A stretch of 64,000 nucleotides of DNA, from positions 1-64,000 of the forward strand of contig CAVWRA010000012.1 of the NCBI GenBank assembly GCA_963757265.1, read 5' to 3'. Source of the stretch: CAIVVT01 sp963757265. Lineage in GTDB: Bacteria > Acidobacteriota > Terriglobia > Bryobacterales > Bryobacteraceae. The stretch's first letter is position 1; each line of letters opens with the position of its first letter. Positions 45,589 to 54,700 of the stretch are shown in pieces. A model generated the notes under the pieces. It saw nothing but the letters and a program-made list of their open reading frames with translations. It had not been told where the DNA came from and did no database searches. A program made the translations under genes and the position numbers.

Positions 45589-46419
45589 TCAGCCGCGTTC
45601 CGCCGGCTTTGTGGCCCGAATGAAAGCGCTCATGAACTTGCCCTCGACCTGCGTGGCGATCGCTTCCACGTCGAGGCCTTGACCGGAGAGGAACGTCCGG
45701 GCCTCGTCCAGTTGGTAAATTCGCGTCGGCTCGATCCCCACTTTCTCGAAGCCGGCCGCTGTCAATTTGGCCTGGTACTCGTCTTCGTCGAGCGCGCCCG
45801 CAATACAGCCTGCCCACAGCAGCATGTTCTCGCGGATCTCCGGCGGGATCGCTCCGCGTGTCACCACGTCGGAAACGGCGAATCGTCCACCCGGTTTCAG
45901 CACCCGATAGGCCTCCGCCAGCACTCTGTCCTTGTCGGCTGAGAGGTTGATCACGCAGTTGGAGATGATCACATCGACCGAACCATCTCGCAGCGGGATC
46001 CGCTCGATCTCGCCCTTCAGGAATTCGACGTTCCCGACGCCCGCCTTGCGCCTGTTCTCATTGGCCAGCGCCAGCATTTCGTCGGTCATGTCCAGGCCGT
46101 AGGCCTTGCCGCCGGGCGCAACCCGGCGCGCGGACAAAAGTACGTCGATCCCGCCTCCACTGCCCAGATCCAGAACCACCTCGCCGGGCTTCAGCTCCGC
46201 CAGCGCCGTCGGATTGCCGCAGCCCAAGCTCGCCAGCACGGCTGCTTCGGGCAGTTCATTCTTCTGCAGTTCATCGTACAGCTCCGAGGTGATCGGGTCC
46301 GCGCCCTGCGAACAAGACGAGGGGCTGCTGCCGCAGCACGCATTGCCCTGTCCGGACACCACTCTCAACGCCGCCTGGCCGTATTTCTCTTGAACGATTT
46401 CCTTGATATTGGCGCTCAT
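45589..46419 (-). CDS. arsM: Arsenite methyltransferase ArsM
   Basis: 276 residues. ArsM methylates arsenite with SAM to methylated and volatile forms. The SAM motif is VLDLGSGGGIDVLLSARRV. Conserved cysteines lie in SLGCGNP, SNCVINLS and WAGCIAGAL, matching the arsenic-binding cysteines of the family. An N-terminal CCGSSPSSC adds three more. ATG 46419 has GGGAG about seven bases upstream. An upstream ATG (46434) overlaps the arsR stop and would add five residues. It gives this operon a detoxification route by methylation rather than extrusion. Confidence 0.92.
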   Translation of the reverse strand: MSANIKEIVQEKYGQAALRVVSGQGNACCGSSPSSCSQGADPITSELYDELQKNELPEAAVLASLGCGNPTALAELKPGEVVLDLGSGGGIDVLLSARRVAPGGKAYGLDMTDEMLALANENRRKAGVGNVEFLKGEIERIPLRDGSVDVIISNCVINLSADKDRVLAEAYRVLKPGGRFAVSDVVTRGAIPPEIRENMLLWAGCIAGALDEDEYQAKLTAAGFEKVGIEPTRIYQLDEARTFLSGQGLDVEAIATQVEGKFMSAFIRATKPAERG

Positions 46420-46433
46420 TGTTTGTTCTCCCA

Positions 46434-46811
46434 TCAGCTTCGATTTCTCAGATCCTGGCAGCAGGCCGCGATCTCGCCCGGCGCGATCGCCTTGTTCCGC
46501 GTGCAGCATTCGGCATACAAGAAGCCCAACAGCTCCTGCAGCGCCTCGGTGTTCGCGCTGTACCAGAGAAACGTCCCCTCCCGCCGCACGTGCACGAGGT
46601 CCTCGTTCTTCAGCTTCTCCAGATGGTGCGACAGCGTCGAACCCGGAATGTCCAGTTCTGCCTGTACATCGCCCACCACCAACCCTCGCGGATGGGCCGC
46701 CAGCAGGAGTTGCATGATGCGCAGACGCGGCTCGGTTCCCATCGCGGAGAACATGTCCGCATACCGGACGACTTCCTCTCCCGATCCTGCCTGGCCTCTC
46801 CCGGTAGCCAT
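46434..46811 (-). CDS. arsR: ArsR/SmtB-family repressor
   Basis: 125 residues forming a winged helix: FSAMGTEPRLRIMQLLLAAH, then the recognition helix ELDIPGSTLSHHLEKLKNED and the wing LVHVRREGTFLWYSANTEAL. The family's usual arsenite site in the recognition-helix region (CVCDLC) is absent. Instead paired cysteines occur near the C-terminus (AECCTRNK and AACCQDL), which may be the metalloid sensor, as in other ArsR variants. It is first in the operon and its own promoter holds a palindrome, so it should repress itself, arsM and arsC until arsenite binds. Confidence 0.88.
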   Translation of the reverse strand: MATGRGQAGSGEEVVRYADMFSAMGTEPRLRIMQLLLAAHPRGLVVGDVQAELDIPGSTLSHHLEKLKNEDLVHVRREGTFLWYSANTEALQELLGFLYAECCTRNKAIAPGEIAACCQDLRNRS

Positions 46812-46817
46812 ATTTCG

Positions 46818-46845
46818 ATTATCGCAGAATTATGCAAGTAGTCAA
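46818..46845 (-). promoter_or_regulatory. ars promoter with operator palindrome
   Basis: On the minus strand: -35 TTGACT (46840-46845), a 16-bp spacer, and -10 GATAAT (46818-46823), which is six bases before the arsR ATG. The spacer and the start of the -10 carry an imperfect palindrome TTGCATAATTCTGCGA (46822-46837). A repressor bound there would block polymerase. The mRNA should be leaderless. Confidence 0.65.
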
Positions 46846-46909
46846 GCGGCAGTTCCGCTCGCGGTGTAACAATTGCACGCCGGCCTCAAGCGCCGCCCGC
46901 GCCCCTGAC

Positions 46910-47578
46910 TCACCGCGAGAAGCCTGCCAGTCGCACGATCTCCGGATAATAATACAGATGCTTGCCGGGCTCGCCGCGCTCTCCCGCCGCCGCCATCGAT
47001 GCCGCCAGTACTGCCGCCGGCATCGGCCGGTACCTGGCCAGCGAGCCGGTCATGGCGAACTCGAATGCGCGCGAAAACGCCGCCGCCACGCGCTCCCGGG
47101 GACGGTCCTCGTTCCGCTGGCCCATCAACACGCCCGGCCGGAAGATGTGCAGCGCCTCGAATTCCAGTGCCGACACCGCCTGTTCCGTCTCGCCCTTCGT
47201 CCGCAAATAGAAGATCGAGGAGTGGGGGTTGGCGCCGCCGCTGGAGAGCAGCATCATCCGCGTCGCGCCGGCCTTGCGGCCCAGGCGCGCAAAGCGCTCG
47301 CAGTATTCGTAGTCCACCCGCCGGAAGGCCTCGCGGCTTCCGGCCTGCTTCATCGTTGTGCCCAGGCAGCAGAATAGATGCGTCGCGCCCGCCAGGTCGT
47401 CGGCCGTCAAACGATCGAAGTCGACGAACCGTTGTTCGATCTTCTTCGCCTCTAACTCCAGCGGGCGCCGCGTCAGCGTGATGATCGCGTCGTAAAACGG
47501 ATCTTCCAGCAGCGTTCGAATGAGGTATCCGCCGATCATTCCGGTTGCCCCGGCGACCACCGCCGCGTTGAACTGCAT
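46910..47578 (-). CDS. NAD(P)H-binding HTATIP2-like oxidoreductase
   Basis: 222 residues of atypical SDR type. The nucleotide loop VVAGATGMIGGYLIRTLL is at the N-terminus, FCCLGTTMKQAGSREAFRRV follows, and SSGGANPHSSIFYLRTKGE carries Tyr-x3-Lys. This is the pattern of the HTATIP2/TIP30-like group, small NAD(P)H-binding proteins whose substrates are mostly undefined. It lies upstream of arsR on the same strand, separated by about 100 bp that include the ars promoter, so it is probably an independent unit. No regulatory signal is clear. Confidence 0.8.
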   Translation of the reverse strand: MQFNAAVVAGATGMIGGYLIRTLLEDPFYDAIITLTRRPLELEAKKIEQRFVDFDRLTADDLAGATHLFCCLGTTMKQAGSREAFRRVDYEYCERFARLGRKAGATRMMLLSSGGANPHSSIFYLRTKGETEQAVSALEFEALHIFRPGVLMGQRNEDRPRERVAAAFSRAFEFAMTGSLARYRPMPAAVLAASMAAAGERGEPGKHLYYYPEIVRLAGFSR

Positions 47579-47891
47579 ATGAATCTATTGTCTCGCAGGC
47601 CCGCGCCGCGGACGCCCGCTCTCTCGCCGGCAAAAACACTCCGCCATAGGAATGTTTGAACTCACCAGCCTCTGACAGCCTGTTTGGATCCGCCGCCCGT
47701 ACGCTATCATGGCCGTGGAGTGGTTCGCGGCATGCTTTACGCGCGCATGCAGTGAACCGCAGTCTGGCGCGAGGCGGTTTGTTGGCCCAGTTCAAAGCTG
47801 CGCCGTTGGCGTCGCCGGGCTCTGGCTGCGGATCCGCCCGGCAGGCCAGATCCGCCGGCCTGCCATTGAAACGGAGTGCTTAGGCGAGCGC

Positions 47892-48851
47892 ATGGCGATC
47901 ATTACGGTTTCGGGAGAGCCCGGCTGCCGCACCGGCGAACTGGCGCGTCTGGCGGCGCAGAACCTGGGCTACGAACATGTCAGCGCGGCGCGCCTCGACG
48001 CTCTGTTGATCGAGGAGTTCGGCCAGCCCGGCGACACTCCATGGCCGCACAAAGCCTGGCCCGCGATGGCCGCATCGGTGCTGGTCCGGCTCGCTGCGCA
48101 GGCGCACCTGGTCATTGGCGTCAACGGCGCGGAGCTGTTGTTCCCCGGCTTCCCCGCCTTGCTGAGAGTGCGCCTTGTCGCCTCGGCCAGCCGGCGCATC
48201 GGCAACGTGATGCTCGACAATCAGCTCGACCGAGCCGCCGCCCGCCATCAACTCAAGGCGCGCGAAACCGAAGCCCGCAAGCTGCGCCGCCTGCGCTTCC
48301 GCCGCGCCAACCCCGCCCCCGACAGCTTCGATCTGATTCTCAACGCCGGCGCCTTCGATGGCGAAGTGATGGCTGGTTTGATCGTCGCCGCGGTTCAGGC
48401 GCGCTCGCTCGCGAGCTTCGGCTTCCTGGCGCCGGCCGCCGCGGCGCAGCGCGAATTCCAGCTTCGCCTGCAGCTCGCTCGCTATGGTATGAGCTCGCGG
48501 GCTCGCGCCAGCTTGAAGAAAGCGCAGTTCTCGCACCCCAGTGAGGAGACCTTCGCCAACCTGCTCGACTTCTACCGTATCGCCTGGGAGTACGAGCCCA
48601 AGAGCTTCCCCATCGCCTGGGACGCCACGGGCCGCGTGCTGGAGTCATTTACACCGGACTTTTTTCTCCCCGAGTCCGATATGTACGTCGAGCTGACGAC
48701 GATGAAGCAATCGCTGGTGACCAAGAAAAACCGCAAGATCCGGCTGCTGCGCGAGATCTATCCCGGAGTGAACATCCAGGTCTTCTACCAGAAGGATCTG
48801 CAGGATCTCGTCCTGAAGTATGGCCTCGCCCCGGCGGCGGTGCAATCGTGA
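47892..48851 (+). CDS. Cytidylate-kinase-like domain fused to a PD-(D/E)xK-like C-terminal domain
   Basis: 319 residues from ATG 47892. Residues ~1-165 resemble the cytidylate-kinase-like family (ITVSGEPGCRTGELARLAAQ, then RLDALLIEEFG, VNGAELLFPG and QLDRAAARHQLKA). As in that family, the P-loop lacks the normal Gly-Lys-Ser/Thr, so kinase activity is doubtful. Residues ~225-315 read FANLLDFYRIAWEYEP, FTPDFFLPESDMYVELTTMK and KKNRKIRLLREIYPGVNI. The order Glu, Pro-Asp, Glu-x-Thr, Lys resembles a PD-(D/E)xK-type nuclease fold. The gene precedes hpt by 7 bp, so it is part of a nucleotide-salvage pair. A longer upstream frame is not used because ATG 47892 starts the conserved domain. Confidence 0.6.
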   Translation: MAIITVSGEPGCRTGELARLAAQNLGYEHVSAARLDALLIEEFGQPGDTPWPHKAWPAMAASVLVRLAAQAHLVIGVNGAELLFPGFPALLRVRLVASASRRIGNVMLDNQLDRAAARHQLKARETEARKLRRLRFRRANPAPDSFDLILNAGAFDGEVMAGLIVAAVQARSLASFGFLAPAAAAQREFQLRLQLARYGMSSRARASLKKAQFSHPSEETFANLLDFYRIAWEYEPKSFPIAWDATGRVLESFTPDFFLPESDMYVELTTMKQSLVTKKNRKIRLLREIYPGVNIQVFYQKDLQDLVLKYGLAPAAVQS

Positions 48852-48858
48852 GACGCCG

Positions 48859-49404
48859 ATGAAAACGCCTGCCTTGCCGATGATCGAGCGCGTGCTGTTC
48901 ACGCCCGGCCAGATCGCCACGCGCATCAAGCAGGTCGCCGCCGAGATCTCGGAACGTTACTGGAACGGCAACCTGAAGATGATCGGCGTGCTCAAGGGCT
49001 CGGTCTTTTTTCTGACCGCGCTGGCGCGCGAGCTGACGATTCCCGTCAAAGTCGATTTCCTGGCTATATCGAGCTTTTCGAACCACAGCGGCTCGCCCGG
49101 CGTGGTGCGCATTGCCAAGGACCTCGACGAGCCGATCGAAGGCGAGGACGTGCTGCTGGTCGAGGATATCGTCGATACCGGCTTCACGGCCCGCTACCTG
49201 ATGCAGACGCTGGCCGGCCGCGCGCCGAATTCCATCTCCCTGTGCACGATGCTCGACCGCACGCCGCGCCGCATCGTCCCGCTGCGGGTGGACTTCTGCT
49301 GCTTCGAGATTCCCGACCGGTTTGTCATCGGCTGCGGTCTGGACTACAAACAGCTCTACCGCAACCTGGACTTCATCGCCGTGCTGAAGGCCGACAAGGC
49401 TTAG
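48859..49404 (+). CDS. hpt: Hypoxanthine phosphoribosyltransferase
   Basis: 181 residues. The PRPP-binding motif VLLVEDIVDTGFTARYL near residue 100, IGVLKGSVFFLTALARELTI near residue 45, and VIGCGLDYKQLYRNLDFIAV near the end define bacterial Hpt. It converts hypoxanthine or guanine with PRPP to IMP or GMP in the cytoplasm. The start ATG 48859 is 7 bp after the stop of the kinase-like/nuclease-like fusion gene. In other bacteria hpt usually sits near tilS and ftsH, but neither is seen here. Confidence 0.9.
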   Translation: MKTPALPMIERVLFTPGQIATRIKQVAAEISERYWNGNLKMIGVLKGSVFFLTALARELTIPVKVDFLAISSFSNHSGSPGVVRIAKDLDEPIEGEDVLLVEDIVDTGFTARYLMQTLAGRAPNSISLCTMLDRTPRRIVPLRVDFCCFEIPDRFVIGCGLDYKQLYRNLDFIAVLKADKA

Positions 49405-49436
49405 CAATCCGCCCGCCGTCGCCCCCCTGACCCGCC

Positions 49437-51404
49437 TCAACCCAGCAGGCCCCAGCGCGCGGCCCACAGCGCCAGCACGCCCTGGCACAGTACGGCCAGC
49501 GTATGTGCGATGCGGCCTCCCAATCCCCCGAAGCGCCGCGCCCACATAATCGCGGCCGACGCCGTCGAAATCACCGCCAGCGCCAAGCCCACCCGGCCGA
49601 ACCACTCCACCACGGCCAATGAGTCCGGCAGTCCGAAGGCGAGCTGCTGTACATCCTGAAGGAAGACGGCGAAGGCGACGATGGCGATGCTGAACGCCGC
49701 CGCCGCGGCCCAGGACACCGTGTGCGCCGCCCGGACCTGAATGTCCACATGACGGTGCAGCGTCCGGCTGCGCAGCAGCGCCACCGGGTAGCCGAATAGC
49801 GCGAAGAGAATCCCCAGGCTCGCCAGCCCGCCGATCGCGAGCTGAACGGGCGGACTCGACACCAGCGGGATGCGTTCGTACGCCGCACCGGGATTGGCCG
49901 ATAGAAAGGCGAGTTGCGGCTTGGCATGGCCCTCGCTGCGGAACACCAACAGGTCCGCGGCGCGCGCTTCCCGGTAGACCCAGGGCTCGACCTCGACGAA
50001 GTGGACCGGGTCCGGAAATGCGGATCCGGCGACCACCAGGCGGCCTGGTCCCTCCTCGCGGATTGAAATCGCACTCCTCAGCGCGACGATCCGCGCCTGT
50101 GTGCGTCTGGGCAACCGTGTCGTGTTGAACCACCCCGTACCGGCCGCCGTGCGCTCCGCGGCGCCGGGCAGCACGGTGGGTGTCTCCGCGTCCGGCTGCG
50201 GGTAATACCTTGCCAGGAAGGCTTTGTAGATTTCGTCGCGCGCCAGCCTGCCGGTGTCCGAGTTGAAGCTCAAGAAAAGGCCCGTATTCGTCTCCGGAAA
50301 CAGCGCCATCAGGGAATGGAACCACAGGGTGTCGCCCCCGTGCCCGTAAACGCGGGGTCCCGTGGGCCGCAGCTCGTAAAAACCGTGCAGCCAGGCGCCC
50401 AATTGCGGCGCCGCCCTGTACAGCGGCTCGTGCATTTGACGCGCGGCCCACTCCGCCAGGATGCGCTCTTCGCCATACCGGCCGTTCTGCAGGTGGGCGA
50501 TCATGAATCGCGCCATCGCGGCCGCGGACGCCGATCCCGCGCCCGCCGGCGCCAGCGGCACATACTCGAAGCCCTGCGGCTGGAATGCCCCATTCAACCA
50601 GCGATAGCCCGTCGCCATGTGCGGCGCCAGCTCCGGCGGAGGCGGCTGGGCCACCGTGGCGTCGTCCATCCCCAGCGGCTTCAGAATCTGGCTTCCCACG
50701 TAGTTTTCCCAGCTCACTCCGGATACGCGCTCGACGATATATCCGGCCTGGGCACTGCCGTAATTCGAATACGAGACCAGGGAGCCGGGCTTGCGCACGA
50801 TCACCGGCTGTATCTCCAGCAGCGCGTCCCTCAGCGTACCCGGATAGGGCGCATGCCGGAACAGGCCAATCACCGGGACATCTTCATAACCCGGCGTGTG
50901 TGTCATCAGGTCGCGCAATGTCGGAGACACCCCCCAGGGCGAGCGGATGTCGAGTTCATCGGGCATCAACTGGTCGATCGGCGCGTTGACATCCAGCCGC
51001 CCTTCGCCCACCAGCTCCATCACCGCGGTCCAGGTGAACGTTTTGGTGATGGAGCCGATGCGGAACAGAGTATGCGCGGGATCCACCGGCGAGCGCCTCG
51101 CTACGTCGGCGCAGCCATAGCCGCGCAACAGGATCACGTCGCCGTCGCGCACCACGGCCACACTCATTCCGCTGAGATGGTCCGCCCGTTCCAGGCCGGC
51201 GTAGAGCCCGTCGAAAAAGGTGGCTAGCTCCGCCCGGTCGCGCGGCCCGGCCTGCTGCGGCGTTTGGGCGGCAGCCGGAAACCCCGCCAGCATTGCCACG
51301 GCCAGCAGCATCGAACCGGCCTGCACAACAATCCCTTGGCGGACCTGTGCCGCGCGCCGCGTACTGATTTTCTCGAGCCGCCGGCGAATCTGTTCGGAAC
51401 GCAT
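49437..51404 (-). CDS. Serine hydrolase (class C beta-lactamase fold) with C-terminal membrane domain
   Basis: 655 residues. A long N-region leads to a signal-like segment (MLLAVAMLAGFPAAAQT). The penicillin-binding fold has the nucleophile SITK (RIGSITKTFTW), the YSNYG motif and a KTG-equivalent HGGDTLWF, so it is probably active as an esterase or peptidase. After ~420 residues comes a beta region and then four membrane segments (LAIGGLASLGILFALFGYPV, SWAAAAAFSIAIVAFAVFL and others). It resembles envelope serine hydrolases of unknown substrate rather than a resistance beta-lactamase. The AACAAT six bases before ATG 51404 could be a weak leaderless -10. Confidence 0.85.
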   Translation of the reverse strand: MRSEQIRRRLEKISTRRAAQVRQGIVVQAGSMLLAVAMLAGFPAAAQTPQQAGPRDRAELATFFDGLYAGLERADHLSGMSVAVVRDGDVILLRGYGCADVARRSPVDPAHTLFRIGSITKTFTWTAVMELVGEGRLDVNAPIDQLMPDELDIRSPWGVSPTLRDLMTHTPGYEDVPVIGLFRHAPYPGTLRDALLEIQPVIVRKPGSLVSYSNYGSAQAGYIVERVSGVSWENYVGSQILKPLGMDDATVAQPPPPELAPHMATGYRWLNGAFQPQGFEYVPLAPAGAGSASAAAMARFMIAHLQNGRYGEERILAEWAARQMHEPLYRAAPQLGAWLHGFYELRPTGPRVYGHGGDTLWFHSLMALFPETNTGLFLSFNSDTGRLARDEIYKAFLARYYPQPDAETPTVLPGAAERTAAGTGWFNTTRLPRRTQARIVALRSAISIREEGPGRLVVAGSAFPDPVHFVEVEPWVYREARAADLLVFRSEGHAKPQLAFLSANPGAAYERIPLVSSPPVQLAIGGLASLGILFALFGYPVALLRSRTLHRHVDIQVRAAHTVSWAAAAAFSIAIVAFAVFLQDVQQLAFGLPDSLAVVEWFGRVGLALAVISTASAAIMWARRFGGLGGRIAHTLAVLCQGVLALWAARWGLLG

Positions 51405-51455
51405 GCAGTTATTGTTTCTGTGCCGTGCTCCGCGGTCAAGTCCAGGCCAGCGGCG

Positions 51456-51743
51456 CTACTCCAGCCAGTCGATCGACGCCGCAACCAGTTGCGGCCCCAG
51501 ATGCGCGGCCGCCACCCGCTCGCACGACTCCAGCACCTTGGCCGCGTTCTCGCGCGATCCCGACACCGTGACCGCCGCCACGGTCGAGGCGTTCCACAGT
51601 TCCTGGTCCTCCACCTCGGCCACCGCCACGTTGTGCCCGGCCCGCAAACGGTCCTTCAGCCCCTTCACCCATCGCCGCTTGTCCTTCAGCGAGTGGGCCT
51701 CGTTGAGCCGGATTTCGAGAATGAGAATGCCCACGGCGGCCAT
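51456..51743 (-). CDS. DUF503 / YlxP-like protein
   Basis: 95 residues. LEIRLNEAHSLKDKRRWVKG, FNVAVAEVEDQELW-type sequence (here HNVAVAEVEDQELWNASTVA) and AAVTVSGSRENAAKVLESCE identify the DUF503 (YlxP) family, small proteins that lie in nusA-infB-rbfA operons of many bacteria. It begins 22 bp after the infB stop. The biochemical role is unknown, with a link to ribosome assembly inferred from position. rbfA, often next, is not here. Confidence 0.9.
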   Translation of the reverse strand: MAAVGILILEIRLNEAHSLKDKRRWVKGLKDRLRAGHNVAVAEVEDQELWNASTVAAVTVSGSRENAAKVLESCERVAAAHLGPQLVAASIDWLE

Positions 51744-51765
51744 GGCGGCGGGACCGCGCCCCGGA

Positions 51766-54700
51766 TTAGTTGAAGATCTCTTGAGCGACCTTTTCCTTGG
51801 CGAAAGCCTCGATCACGTCGCCCTGCTTGAGATCGTTGAAATTCGCGATGCTGGCGCCGCACTCGAAGCCCGCCTTGACCTCTGCGGCGTCGTTCTTGAA
51901 GCGCTTGAGCGAATTCAGGCGGCCCGTGAAGACGACCACGTTGTCTCGTAGCAGCCGCACTTCGCAGTCCCGCACCAGCGTGCCGTCCTGGACGTACAGC
52001 CCGGCGACGGTTCCCACCTTGGAGATGCGGAAGGTCTCCCGCACGTCGGCCCGTCCGAGGTAGACCTCTTTGAAAACCGGCTCGAGCATGCCCGACATGG
52101 CCCGTTTCATCTCGTCGGTCAGCTCGTAGATGATCGTGTGCAGGCGGATATCCACGCCCTCGTGCTCGGCCAGTTCCGCGGCCTTGCGGTCGGGCCGCAC
52201 GTTGAACCCGATAATGATCGCCTCCGAAGCCGACGCCAGCGTGACATCCGTCTCCGTGATCGCGCCCACCCCCGCGTGCAGCACGCGGATCGATACCTTG
52301 TCGTTGGAGAGCTTTTGCAGCGTGTCCGACAGCACCTCCGCCGTGCCGCCGACGTCCGCCTTGAGAATGATGTTGAGCTCCTTCTTCTCGCCCTCTTTGA
52401 GTTGGGCGTGCACCATCTCCAGCGTGATGCGCGTCTTGGCCATCGCCACTTCGCGCGCCTTCACCTCGCGGAACTCGGCGATCTGCCGCGCCTTGGCCAG
52501 GTCCGTCACCACCTGCAGCGTGTCGCCGACTTCCGGCATGGACTCCAGGCCGAGCAGTTCCACCGGCATCGAAGGGCCGGCTTCCTTGATCTGTTCGCCG
52601 CGGTCGTCATACAGCGCCCGGACCTTGCCGAAGACCGAGCCGCAAATGTAGAAATCGCCGATCCTCAGCGTGCCATTGCGCACAATGCACGTCGCCACTG
52701 GGCCGCGTCCGCGGTCCAATTCGGCTTCCAGCACCGTCGCCACCGCCGGACGCCCGGGGTTGCCCTTCAGCTCCTGCATGTCGGCCACCAGCAGAATCAT
52801 TTCCAGCAGCAGTTCGATGTTTTGCCGTTTCTTGGCCGAAACGGGCACGAACGGCGTGTCGCCGCCCCATTCCTCGGGCATCAGGCCGAGGTCGGTCAAT
52901 TGCTGCTTCACCCGCTCGGGTTGCGCGTCGGGCTTGTCGATTTTGTTTAACGCCACGATGATCGGCACCTTGGCCGCCCGCGCGTGGTCGATCGCTTCCC
53001 GCGTCTGCGGCATCACGCCGTCGTCGGCCGCGATCACCAGGACCACGATGTCGGTGACGCTGGCCCCGCGCGAGCGCATTCGCGTGAATGCCTCGTGGCC
53101 CGGCGTATCGATAAACACGATCTTCCGCCCGTTGATTTCGACGTGGTAAGCGCCGATGTGCTGCGTGATGCCGCCTGCCTCGCGGGCCGCCACGTTCGCC
53201 TCCCGAATCGCGTCCAGCAGCGACGTCTTCCCGTGATCGACGTGTCCCATCACGGTGACCACCGGCGGACGGGTCGCGCGGTCGCCCTCGACTTCGGTCC
53301 CTTCAATCGCCTGGACCGACTCCTCCTCGTAGCTCATGCGTGAGGTCTTCGCCCCGAACTCACGGGCGATCTCAACGGCCATTTTCACGTCCAGCGTCTG
53401 GTTGATCGTGGCAAAGATCTTGCGCTCGACTAGGGTCTTGATCACCAGGCTGGCCTTGACCCCCAGCTTGTCCGCGAACTCCTTCACCGTAATGCCCTCG
53501 GAGATGGTAATCTCCCGGTCGATCACCGGCAGCGGAGTGGGCTCCAGTTTGCGCGGCCCGAAGGTCCTGAGTTTCCCCTCGCGGTCGATTTCCCGGTCGC
53601 GCTGCAACGGCCGCTTCTTGGCGGCATCGCGCCGGCCGGCCTCGGTGGCCGGAGCCGGCGGCTCCAGCACGGGCGTGGTCGGATGCAACCCCCGGCCGCG
53701 CATCCCCGGCCGCGCCGGACCCATGGGTGCGCCTGGACCGGCGGGGCGCGGGCCGGGCTGGCCCGGACGCGGCCCTTGATACAGCGGACGTCCCGGCGTC
53801 GGGATGCCCGGCCGCGGCGCTGGCGGTTGGCCGGGAGCTGGCTTGGTCTGAGTTTGCGAAAGACGCGCCACCAGATCCGGCCGCGGCGGCACCACCGGTC
53901 GGGCGGCGGGTTGGCCCGACAGTGTCGGACGCAGCGGCTGCCCGCCGCCCGCCGGCTGCCCGGCGGTAATCGTGGGCGGCTGCGGCACCGGCCGTGTCGG
54001 CTGCATCACATGGGCTCTCGGAGCGCCCGGTAAGATCGGACTACGGGGCGCTTCACCGCCCGGCATGGGCTGCCGCGGACCCGACAGGATCGTGCCCGGA
54101 CGCGGCCCCGCAGGGGCGCCGGCCCGAACTCCGAGCGGCACGTTCCGTGGCGCCGGCGCCGCCGCTGGCCGTGGCATGGCCGGCGTGGCTGCGGCTGTCG
54201 GCGCTGCCGCAGCCGCTTGCGCAGGTGTTGGCTGAACCGGAATCGACGGGCGCGGCGCCGCCTCGCCCGGCATCGGCTGCAGCTCCGTTTCCACCACCTT
54301 CGCCGGCCGCTCCCTGAACCTCTGCGGCGCGGCGGGCGGCCCTGGCGCGGCCGGACGAGGCGTCCCCGGAATGGCCGGGCGGGCGGGCGCCAGGCCCGGT
54401 GTCTGCACTTTCGTCGGCGGACTTGCGGGCAGCGGAGGCATCGACGGCCGCACCGGCGGCAGGGGCAGCGGCTGCGCCGCGCTCTGCGCCGGTGGTGCCG
54501 CCGGCACAGCCGGAGCATGCGGCGGCACGTGCGTAAGCGGATGTGGCGGAATGGGAATCGAGGGAACGGCGGGAGCCGGCTGCCGCAGCCCGGCGGGCAT
54601 GGCCAGCGGCGGTCGGATCGGGTGCGGACGCGGCGCCGGATGGAGCGCCGCAATCTCGGGCAGCGGGACAACCGGCGCTTCCTGCACGATCGCCTCGGCC

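Noticed and set aside
49437..51404. Beta-lactamase resistance gene
   Set aside because: The long C-terminal beta and membrane region and lack of mobile context fit an envelope serine hydrolase of unknown substrate.
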